Of a DNA stretch of 64,000 nucleotides, positions 55,601 through 64,000 are shown in pieces. The notes under the pieces are model-generated. The model searched no databases. It was not told where the DNA came from and saw only the letters and a list, made by a program, of their open reading frames with translations. Position 1 is the stretch's first letter. Every line of letters starts with the position of its first letter. The stretch is from the NCBI RefSeq assembly GCF_033807715.1, contig NC_084596.1, positions 28,408,879 through 28,472,878 on the forward strand, read 5' to 3'. The translations under genes and the position numbers were made by a program. This DNA comes from Cololabis saira. Its lineage: Eukaryota; Chordata; Actinopteri; Beloniformes; Belonidae.

Positions 55601-58330
55601 GGTCAGACGTTTGAATCAGGAAGCGGGAGTCAGCGCGACTCGCGGCTCGTGGCGATTTTATTATAAAGCGCAAAACGTCTGTTTGGTGATCCAAATCTGA
55701 GGTGCAGATGTTCATAAACCTGGTGGCTGTCGAGAAAATTAAAAAAGGGATGTAGACAGGCTGTTTTACTCTCAGCCGCTCGCGGCTCCAGCTGATTTCT
55801 GATCAGCGCTGACATGAACAAAGCGGTTGCGCAATCGAGTACGTCACAGCAGCTTCACCCCAACCCCCCCACTTCTCCCCTGGCTGTGGAAAAACAAACG
55901 GGGACAAAACGGGTAGAGGCGGGTAGAGGCGTGACGAGCCGAGTCGGGCCGAGTAAAGACTAGTGCAAAAGTGGCATAAATGTTCATATCCTTCATTACA
56001 TTTATAAAATGATTAGTCTCCTCCTCACTCCAAAAGTGTGGCATGGTCTTGCGTTTCTCCATGTTTATAAGAACTTCCTGGACTCAAAAGACCAAGATTC
56101 CTTGCGAAAAGAGCATGCGCAGAAAAACAAATTCATGTTCTGTTTGATCGAGATATCCCAATATCCGAATATTCGGGTTTTAAAAGGAGTAACCCTGGGG
56201 TCATATTCAGGTTTTTTTTTTAACCGGAATATGAGCAAATTCCAGTTATTCAAAGGGGTTATTGGTGTTTACATGGCTGTGCAAAACCGGTTTATTGCTA
56301 ATATTCAGGTTTTAAAAGGGCTATTGACTGCATGTAAACGCAGTCATTGTTATTCTAGTTAAGCAGTGTCACCACAATCAGTTGCCGAGTGGTTTGTGAA
56401 TGCACATAGGAGGAAAGTTAGCAAACAATAACAAAACCACAGTCTTTCAGCTTGGTACCACTTAATCATTTGTTTCTTACATCCACATTCACCTGCAGTG
56501 GTTTTATCTTTCAGAGCCGCAACATCTTTTTACTAATCTCACAACACGTCAAGTTTATCTTCTGACTTTAAAAAAATGTGCATCTTTATAGTTGTACTTT
56601 TCTTGCGTTATGAGTTGGTACAGATAAATATTCATGTTATAACTCGTGTAACTCGGGACGGCTTTCCCACATCTGTTTGCTTCCTTCGCAGGAGAGGGTT
56701 GGAAACTTCCTGGCCGACTTCTATTCAGTGAACGGCCTGATGCTAGAGTCGAGGAAGCGGCGGGAACACTTGAGTGAGGAGGACATCTTGAGGAACAAAG
56801 CCATCATGGAGAGCTTGAGTAAAGGAGGCAGCATCAGTGAGCAGAACTTTGAGGTGATGAAGGAAAATTAGCATGCTAATTAAATTTACATGCTGATCGT
56901 GTTGATTATGCAACTGATGGATGTTTTTTACTCTGCAGCCTGTGAGGAGGCAATCTCTCACAGCTCCAGCCCCCAACACCATTTCTTGGGAGGAGTACAT
57001 CAGCGCAGAGCGCGGAAAGTAAGCGCCTCGTATTTAGAGTGATTTCATCAGTCGTTGGCTAATTTATTCACGGCAGCTACACAAATGCATCTGCTGAGTG
57101 TGTAATACACCTTTATACATTTATCTCCGTCTCTTCCCACCTCCAGGCCTCCTCATCTTGGCCGGGACCTTGTGTGTAAGGAAAGCAAAAAGAACTTCAA
57201 AGCTACTGTAGCCATGAGCCAGGATTTCCCTCTGGGCATCGAGTCGTAAGTACATCCTGTCCTTCGTCACACTATTTACGAAGCTCCCCGTGCTGCTCGT
57301 TCTTGGTTAAACACACTTGGGATTTCAGGAAAAGGTTGAGTGCAGATGTAACGGTACAACGAAGAAGGCCTGGGATGTGAAAAGGGTTTCACTTATCAGC
57401 TTCTTCAGGGACAAGAGAGAGCGAATGCTTATTGAATCAGCTCGTCTACTTGTTAAAGGACTACAAAAAAAAATCATATTTATAATTCACTAAACTTCAC
57501 TTTAGTCTTGTTTTATGGTCTTGCTGTCATGTCATATTCTCGCACAGCAGCATGACACTTCTTTAAAATTTATTGAACTTTGATGAAGTATTTAGGTAGA
57601 CTTGTTTATTTATTTTTATTATAGAAAATAGATTTTTTACTCTGTTCATAAAAGACAAACAGAATCATCAGTTCCTTCAATTTCAAAACTGGCCGAGTGA
57701 ATCCCAGACCAAATGTTGGCACCAAATGTTTCAACTCCAATTCTTCTTTTTTTCTTCTTCTGGGATATTGCTTTATAATTTAAAGTTGTAATACACCACA
57801 AACAACAAGTTATGGCTTTTTAAATCTATAAGTTATTTTCATTTTCAAGTAAAGATTGTGTTGTGTTGACTCGTGGTCGTGAAAGAGTTTATGGACAACA
57901 AACAAACAGGATTTGGGTAAAAGTGCATTTGAAAAGAAACACACATGTTAAAATGTGCACATGATAATGTAAGATTTCATCAGGGTCTGTTATTGTAGTA
58001 AATTGCTTTATCTCCTCCTCTGAATGACCATTAATAGAGACAACATTAAAACCGCATTCTTCGTCACAGCTAATGTCTTTTTAATGTAACTTTCTCTGTT
58101 GCATTTTATGTTCTGTGTTGGTAAAAAATATATTTGCTACTTCTATAATGTGCAGTTTAATATCATAATCACCTACAGGAAGAAAAGAAAAGACCAGTGT
58201 TGCATCGTTTAGTAGCATACAGGACTGTCTCAGAAAATTAGAATATTGTGATTTTCTGTAATGCAATTTAAAAAAACAAAAATGTCATACATTCTGGATT
58301 CATTACAAATCAACTGAAATATTGCAAGCG

Positions 58331-58426
<96 letters not shown>

Positions 58427-59902
58427 ATATTGCTGATCATGGCTTACAGTTTAAAGCAGCACAACGTAACTTTCAGCTTTTCTGAGTTTGGCGGCATCTT
58501 TTGGACAAAAGCGGTAGTGCTTTACCAGGAAAACTCAAATATCCTATCTCAAAAAATTTGAATATTCTGGGAATCATAATCTTAAACTGTAAACCATAAT
58601 CAGCAATATTAAAATAATAAAAGGCTTGCAATATTTCAGTTGATTTGTAATGAATCCAGAATGTAGGACATTTTTTTTTTAGTAGTAGTGTTTATTTCGA
58701 ATATGAATCTATGAATATTGAAAAAAAAAAAAGAAAGAAAGAAGACAATTGTCTTAACATGAGACATAACATACAGTTAGTACATACACATTTTTGTTCT
58801 TTTAATTGCATTACAGAAAATAAATAACTTTATCACAATATTCTAATTTCTGAGACAGTCCTGTATAATATTAAGTCTGATCCTAGTGGTTTATATTCTC
58901 TAGATTTCACTCCTAACTGTTTATGCAGACACAATTTCTTTAAAGTGAGATATCAAGAAGTCGTAGACACACTTGGTGTAACGCCACACTGTGTAGTTGA
59001 TTAAGACTAGTTATTGTATTCAAGCAACCAAAGTATTCATCATTGCATTTGAGGGTCATGTGACTCGAGCACAGGACTGACTCGTGAAAACCCTTTGCAA
59101 AAATGTCATTATTGAATGTAAACTCATTAAAGGGCGTCTTATAAACCTTCTTTACCATAACTATATACATCTAGGCTGTTTTCACTGAAACTGAACAGTA
59201 TTCATCAAGTTTATAGTGACATCTTGTGCATTTTTTTTTTATCCAGATTAATTTGACAAACGTATTGAAGGAAAAGTTTATCCAGAGCTAATCTCAAACT
59301 ACTCTCATAACAGGCCATGACAAGAATCTTGTCCTTTGTTCTAATAAGAGGCACGCATGTTTGGGGTTCCTTGATTTATTATTTCTTCTTCGAATTAACC
59401 ACAGCGTCATCTCACTACATTTGGCTTCAAGTAAATGGAAAATGGTCAAGAACCCAGGTTTATTTCCTGCTGCATGTTGTCCTCCCCCATCTCTCTCCAT
59501 ATGTCACCATTGTTATCAAATACGATACTATAAAACAACAGAGCTGACAACTCCTTCTCTTTTGTCTCCAGATTATTAAACGTGCTGGAAGTCGTAGCCC
59601 CGTTCAAGCATTTCAGCAAACTTCGAGAGTTCGTTCAGATGAAACTGCCACCTGGGTTTCCAGTCAAACTCGGTACGTGTCAGCGTGTCGCTCGGGTCCT
59701 GGGTGGGTGAGCTTTCAAGAGCAGGTTCAGAAAAATAACATGCTTTCCTGTTCCGTTTCCTGCCTTTGCAGACATCCCCGTCTTCCCCACGATCACAGCG
59801 ACCGTCACCTTTCAGGAATTCCGCTACGATGACTTTGAAGAGTCTATTTTCTTCATCCCTGCAGAATACAAGGAAGACCCCTGTCACTTCCCTGATCTCT
59901 GA
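47965..59902 (+). CDS. ankrd13c: ANKRD13C, ankyrin-repeat ER chaperone for GPCRs (13 exons)
   Basis: This is the orthologue of ANKRD13C, reported as a cytosolic-face ER protein that helps biogenesis of G-protein-coupled receptors such as the prostaglandin DP receptor. Exons: 47965-48292, 49188-49229, 50818-50922, 53211-53296, 53526-53571, 53805-53871, 54049-54193, 54291-54422, 56692-56853, 56939-57018, 57147-57245, 59572-59672 and 59772-59902. All are GT-AG and in phase, giving 507 residues (human about 541). MTGEKIR is the conserved start. Residues 10-78 are a low-complexity Asn/Gln-rich stretch (LQQQQLNANNINDNDQ) and the most divergent part. About 80-170 form ankyrin repeats (PVHECVF, GNTPLHLAIMMGHK, GWSPLAEAISYGD). 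From about 190 the GPCR-chaperone domain is very conserved: LGDFYLELHWDFQSW, GDLSFIFNGDA, ESEMETEEEVDILMSSD, VGNFLADFYSVNGL, WEEYISAERGK and PPGFPVKLDIPVFPTITATV, ending CHFPDL. The frame is intact. Confidence 0.97.
48295..49140. repeat. About 98-bp direct duplication flanking the L1-like insertion
   Basis: 48,295-48,393 and 49,043-49,140 match along their whole length, differing by only a few bases. The shared part includes ATCACAACATTGTTTT, ACCAAATACAACCAATGACT and GCACAAGTTGGGTTAACTCT, then a T tract. The left copy starts two bases after the GT of the exon 1 splice donor. The LINE lies exactly between the copies. Confidence 0.9.
48394..49042 (-). mobile_element. L1-like LINE, 5'-truncated, in ANKRD13C intron 1
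   Basis: The minus strand encodes GTFVHTFWECDLLISFWKSI, then ITYFAKKCILLLWKDDSPPT and a final EFWFPLF block. These are typical of the C-terminal part of L1-clade ORF2 (H.FWEC...FW, AKK..LL.W). A 3' UTR follows to about 48,394. It is flanked by a long imperfect direct repeat, described separately. The frame ends within the family's usual 3' region. There is no 5' half. Confidence 0.82.
49268..49634. mobile_element. Tc1-type palindromic MITE
   Basis: The sequence from CAGGACTGTCTCAGAAAATT is matched in reverse complement by the right arm ending CAATATTCTAATTTTCTGAG. It covers almost the whole length, so the element can fold into one long hairpin. The right tip is shortened relative to the copy at 58,220. 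It lies in ANKRD13C intron 2. Confidence 0.85.
49635..50817 (+). other. ANKRD13C intron 2 remainder, no further feature recognised
   Basis: AT-rich intron. An element-like 3' end (TAATGTCATGACCGAAATAA followed by ACTAAAC) near 50,070-50,100 resembles a LINE terminus, without coding sequence. Confidence 0.4.
50923..53210 (+). other. ANKRD13C intron 3, no further gene recognised
   Basis: A 2.3 kb intron. An (AT)n run lies at about 52,601-52,647. The stretch 51,700-52,300 is less AT-rich than the rest and includes CGCGAGCGCCTCGTC near 52,235. It may be regulatory or a decayed element. No protein segment is recognised. Confidence 0.4.
52601..52647. repeat. (AT)n microsatellite
   Basis: A nearly pure AT dinucleotide run of about 47 bases in ANKRD13C intron 3. 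Confidence 0.95.
55108..56349. mobile_element. Outer MITE in ANKRD13C intron 8
   Basis: The left end CAATGACTATGCTTACATGC (55,108) is mirrored by the right end, whose reverse complement reads CAATGACTGCGTTTACATGC. The inner arms also pair: TTATTGCTAATATTC recurs in both, and GGGATATCCCGATCAA on the left pairs with TTGATCGAGATATCCC on the right. A GC-rich PIF-type MITE is nested in the middle. Target duplications are not clear, so the superfamily is left open. Confidence 0.75.
55396..55976. mobile_element. GC-rich PIF/Harbinger-type MITE nested in the outer MITE
   Basis: The ends TGGCCCTTTTCCACTAGT and ACTAGTGCAAAAGTGGCA are inverted (15 of 18 positions). Flanking TAA trinucleotides (55,393-55,395 and 55,977-55,979) are the PIF/Harbinger-type target duplication. 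The subterminal CTCAGCTCGGTTC and GAGCCGAGTCGGGCCGAG motifs repeat in inverted orientation. The element is strikingly CpG-rich in an AT-rich intron and carries TGACGTCATCA and GGGGCGGGGC (CRE- and Sp1-like). It has no transposase. Confidence 0.85.
57246..58217 (+). other. ANKRD13C intron 11, left part
   Basis: AT-rich intron sequence with no recognised gene or repeat. Confidence 0.4.
58220..58863. mobile_element. Tc1-type palindromic MITE, expanded internally
   Basis: It begins CAGGACTGTCTCAGAAAATT and ends TTTCTGAGACAGTCCTG. TA flanks it on both sides (58,218-58,219 and 58,864-58,865). It is the same family as the element at 49,268. Its length is swollen by a (TTA)n run (58,331-58,422) and by about 125 bases inserted at 58,675-58,800 within the right arm, containing TTTATTTCGAATATGAA. 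It lies in ANKRD13C intron 11. Confidence 0.9.
58331..58422. repeat. (TTA)n microsatellite
   Basis: About 92 bases of pure ATT trinucleotide inside the MITE. It creates an artificial poly-Tyr frame. Confidence 0.98.
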
Positions 59903-61125
59903 ACCGTTGACATTTCTGACACAAACAGGAAATGGCTAGCGAGGTTTGGGAGGGTGGATCCGACGCTGAGGACGCTTGAATCGTCTTATTCTGTATACAG
60001 TACATTTGCTGTCTAAAAAGGGAGAGGAAGGGGACTGGTCTTGTCGATCGCACATCGTTCATTCTGCTGATGTATCCAAAGCAAAGCAATGCAAGAAGAT
60101 ATAACTGAGCACCATCAGATATATAGATGAGTATAGGCTGTCATTTTTATGAAATGAGTGATGCCTGCTGTTCTCTACTGTGAAAGCTGTCAAATGAAAC
60201 GGCTCGTACACCTCATTGACTATTTTAATATCTACTCTAGTCAGTGAGTGAACACTCATTCTTATAACTGCACTGACACCATCATGTAAATAATACATGT
60301 CTCCTCTTTATTTCACAACGAAAAAGAATCACAGATATAGCTATATCTTCAAACTGAGCTTATTCATTTGTACGTTACATACTCTATAAGTATAAATATA
60401 AACTCAAAAGGAGTAACACTGTGTAGCAATACATTTCCAGTACTTAAGAATGTTTTTAACCAGCTGGGATAAACTTTAGCATAAAAACCACATTAACAGT
60501 TCATTATTGAAGCCTTTTCCTTGTGCAGGACACAGTCTCCTGTGTTTTCAGGTTAGCTCATGTTACCTCTCAACTGTCTCCATGTTTTGTGACGATAGTA
60601 TGAATTCTGTGTTCGGTGTGAGTGAGTAATTGTACTGTATCGAGGTTTCTTCTATGTACGTTTGTGTGGGAGAGAACCCAAACGGGGATATCAGGTAAAC
60701 TGTTTATCGTTTATGACTGCACTGATATTTAAGGCATGCTATGGCTGCGTTGGCCTGTTGGATCACATGCATCTTTTAAGCTATATTCTCTAAACTTTAG
60801 TTATATTACCTGCAGATTCACTGGTATTTAAAGACAAACTGAAAATTGTAACACTAAGATTTGAAACAACTTTTAATGCTCATAAATGATATCTGTGATG
60901 GTAGTTTGTGTATACTTTCCTCCCCCCTCTTTTTTTTTTTTTTTTTTGGTTGGAAATATACACACAAATCTAAGGAGAAGAAACTGAGCGGAGAAGTTGA
61001 TGTAGCTGGCTGTTCTACGTGTACAGACAGGAAATGGTCTGATCCATTGAGCTTTTGCTGACCTCAGCTAATATGCACCTCATCCATACTTCACATCCCT
61101 TTAAATAAAGCACCAGCATCACAAT
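59903..61125 (+). other. ANKRD13C 3' UTR
   Basis: The stop codon is followed by about 1.2 kb without a coding signal, ending near an AATAAA at 61,104-61,109. A T tract lies at about 60,922-60,948. The poly(A) site is inferred from the signal alone; earlier sites are possible. Confidence 0.6.
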
Positions 61126-61289
61126 TCAACTGACCTTGTGCAAGAATCATTAAGACTATTCCAAGAAGAGCTTAGTGTTAACAATTGAAAAACATTATTG
61201 GAAAAGAAATGTGCCACTGTTTGTTTAATGAACTGCCTTGCCAAAGGAACACGTCACCAGCTGATCTAACTAACTAAGTAAGCGTTTTA

Positions 61290-61760
61290 AACTTTTATTT
61301 ACTGGGGAGGATAAAGATTGGCAACTAAATGTCATGTGGGCTGATGAGCCCAAACCTGCATCACGTTACAAGAGGAGTGTCTACTATAATCTGGTCTTGC
61401 TTCGGTTGTTCAGGTCTAGATTCAGGATTGAGGCCAGTAAACTACCTGAATGCCCAGGTTTTTCCATCAATACATTTTTCTTCCTTTCCTGGTGGTACAG
61501 GCATATTTTAAGATGACAATGCCAGGATTTATAAGGCTTAAATTGCAAACGAGAGGTTCAGGAAGCATGGAACATCACTTTCACACATGGATTAACCATA
61601 CATGGATTAGTCTAAAGCTCAACCCTATTGCAAATATTTGCGATGTGCTGGAAAAAGCTTTATTCTTCCATCATCACAGCAAAATCTTAAATTGGTGCGA
61701 CTCTAAATAGAAATACATGTGACATTGGATTTGGTCACAGAAACAATGCCACAGTGAACT
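61290..61760 (+). pseudogene. Decayed Tc1/mariner transposase fragment
   Basis: Plus-strand fragments fit a Tc1-like transposase in the right order: MWADEP near 61,335 (family: LWSDE), DDNARIYKA at about 61,512 directly after an in-frame TAA (family: QDDN..IH.A), and LNPIANICDVLEKAL near 61,620-61,665 (family: LNPIE.LWDVLEK). Frameshifts and stops separate the blocks, so it is inactive. Terminal inverted repeats were not located. Confidence 0.65.
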
Positions 61761-62004
61761 TCTGCCACAATCAAAGCAAAAGGCGGACCAACATTCACAG
61801 CTGTGGACAAATATGTGTCACCTTTCCATTAAAGAAAGAAAAACCCTAATGAAACTAGCCTTGACAAATTAAATGGTACCTCAATTTTCTGTTTTTTTTG
61901 CACAACCATGTAGGCATTTATTCCAGTCAAGTGATTTATTTTGGTGCACTCTGCATGAGTAAACTGCTCCAGTTGTCTCAGATTTGAACGGTTTCTTATC
62001 CAGA

Positions 62005-62950
62005 CTGCATGTTTCAGTTCAATTCAATTGTATTCATGTACTATCTATTACAATACAAGTTGACAAGTTAGGCGTTTTCCAGAGACCCAGAACATGACCC
62101 CCAAGAAATGATGACATAAACAATGGCAGGCAAAAACTCCCCTAGTGGGAGAAAAACCTTAAAGCCAAACAGTTGCAAGGAAAAACTCCCCTTTATGAGG
62201 GAAGAAACCTTGAACAGGACCAGACTCATAAGTTGGGACCCTCCTGCCGGAGGCCAGCCGGGTAAAAAAGGGAGATCAGACAGAAAATGAAGAACAGAGA
62301 GGAGAGACAAAGACACAATGGTGAGTTGGTGTACTACAGGGATGACTACATAAACAGATGTAGACAGCAGACACTGGGATGATCAGAGGGGGGGACTGCA
62401 GGGCAGCATGCAGCTCCTGAAGCTCTGGCCTGCAAACATGCCCAGAAGAGAAAAGGAGGGACCAGTACAACAAACTACAAGAACAATTATGGTGAAGCGA
62501 TACTTCTAATTAATATCTGAGGGTTGATCTGAGGAAAGGAAAGAGGAGAGGAGAAGAGTGATTGGCACCATTAGGTGGATCATGTTGGTGTCCCCCTGCA
62601 GCGTAGGTCTATAGGGAAGCTTTGCGTTAGTCTTGACCTGTAGCTGCTGCGATGACTACTGGCCCTAACACATTAAAGTTTAAACTAACTACAAGCTTTA
62701 CTAAACACAAACATTTTAAGTTTGGTTTTAAAGGTGGAGGTGGTGTCAGCCTCATTAACCCAAACAGGAAGTTGGTTCCATTGTAACGGTTTCTGATAGA
62801 AGGCCCATCCTCCAAATCTACATTTGGAAACTACGAGTAAACCTGCACTCTGAGAACGTGGAGCTCTATTAGGAATATAAGCTACTATTAGGTCTTGCAA
62901 ATATTGTGGGACTAGGCCGTTATGGGTTTTATACGCAATCACATTTTGAA
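62005..62950 (-). mobile_element. L2-like LINE, C-terminus and 3' UTR
   Basis: Minus-strand 62,942-62,690 encodes MIAYKTHNGLVPQYLQDLIV, RSQSAGLLVVSKCRFGGWAF and WNQLPVWVNEADTTSTFKTK. This matches the L2-type block YK..HGL.P.YL..L......R....LLVP......G.RAF.....LWN.LP.....S..FK..LK. The 3' UTR down to about 62,005 carries the widespread teleost wording GGCAAAAACTCCCCTAGTGG-like repeats and ends AATTGAATTGAACTG. It is 5'-truncated, with several substitutions. Confidence 0.85.
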
Positions 62951-64000
62951 TTGGATCAACTGCAAGTGTTCAACTGCAGAGCTCTCTTTGGACATCTTCC
63001 ATTCACTCAATTTATCTTTAAACAGCAACAAAGCGGTCCGACACTGATAGACCTTGGCCTTAGAGTTCACGTGAATCTCTGGAAAGTCTTCTGGGTTCTT
63101 TTGTTGTCATTTGTTTCAGCTGTCTCTTCAATTTGCCATCAGTTCTCCTCTTACATCCACATTTATTGAGGTTGGTTACAGTCCGGTGGACCCTAAAGTT
63201 GTGATTGAAATTTGCAACTGTAATCGCAGGAACAGGCTTAGGAACCGTTTGTGTGCTGCTCAGTGTCAGTTTTTTTTTTTTTGTTGAACCACAATTCAAA
63301 AGCAGTGTCTAATTTTAATTAATCAATTTTTAGTAAATAATCCATTAGTACTTATCACCAGGCAGTATAAGTAGCACTTGAGTGTACTTAAAGGCATGTC
63401 CCACCATCCTTAACAGGAAACGCTGAATATTTTAGAAATGTAGGATTCTGAGCAGTTTTTAATGACAATTGATTTAGAGTCGGTATGGTGTACTGATGCA
63501 AAATTAAACTCTGGTATTTTATTAATGCCTAATTTTTCATGCAAAATTCAGAAAAATCCAGCCATCCTTCAAACATTCTCTTCTGTCCGTCTCTCTTGCT
63601 TAATTCTGTCTATAGCTATTACCATTTTTCTACAGGTCTTGTCACTTGAGATAAAAAAAAAATTAAAATATCAAAGTCATTGCTCTTTAAACAGGCTTTA
63701 TTATATAAAAAGGTATCCTTGATAAAACACTTCCACATGAGCAAGATGCAACTTCTATGTGAAGGAGGGAAAAAAGACCCGACATAACAGCAAACACATA
63801 TGAAAAAACACAAGATACAATACAAGAAGTGACAAAGTTTGATAACGAGCTCGACAGAAGCAAGTCCAATCTAATTCCAGTTTTTACTAATCACAGCTGT
63901 GGTGGCAAAGAGCCACTGAATACTTACTATGACAAACCGAGAAAAAGTCATTAGCCAAACAATTCTGCAAAAAACAGTATTGTCATCAGCACAATTAACA
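62951..64000. other. Intergenic, no feature recognised
   Basis: AT-rich sequence with no exon chain, RNA gene or repeat that I can name. A gene lying beyond the right edge on either strand cannot be excluded. Confidence 0.4.

Overview
This is vertebrate nuclear DNA, almost certainly from a teleost fish. It has spliced genes with GT-AG introns, AT-rich non-coding DNA, long microsatellites, and fish-type repeats: L1- and L2-like LINE ends, a tRNA-derived SINE, hAT and PIF-type elements, and Tc1-type MITEs. Three protein genes are recognisable by their conserved protein sequence. The species cannot be named from this window.

Layout. Positions 1-32,240 hold no gene I can support. This stretch carries microsatellites, a complete non-autonomous hAT element (14,004-14,630), an L1-like LINE end (about 27,815-28,300), and unannotated AT-rich sequence that may include enhancers. 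A second hAT element (32,250-33,004) lies just upstream of the first gene. EFCAB14 (+, coding from 33,604) is a single-pass coiled-coil protein with a C-terminal EF-hand. Its last 2 kb also hold further exon-like segments that would give two different C-termini. ZNF830 (-, 46,034-43,594) lies tail to tail with EFCAB14. ANKRD13C (+, 47,965-59,902, 13 coding exons) is divergent from ZNF830. The last 3 kb hold the ANKRD13C 3' end, a decayed Tc1-type transposase and an L2-like LINE end.

The most striking observation is in ZNF830. A 1.4 kb hAT-type element with an 8-bp target duplication splits the coding sequence, and a Tc1-type MITE and a LINE fragment are nested inside it. The left duplication plus the first base of the terminal repeat makes a consensus splice donor (GTGAGT). 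An AG next to the other terminal repeat gives an in-phase acceptor. Splicing there would remove the element, add five codons and restore the conserved C-terminal half. In other words, a DNA transposon may have become an intron in one step.

The three genes are not known to act in one pathway. EFCAB14 is a poorly characterised membrane protein, ZNF830 is a nuclear RNA-processing and cell-cycle factor, and ANKRD13C is an ER-associated receptor chaperone. All calls come from reading the sequence. No alignment, splice prediction or database search was run.
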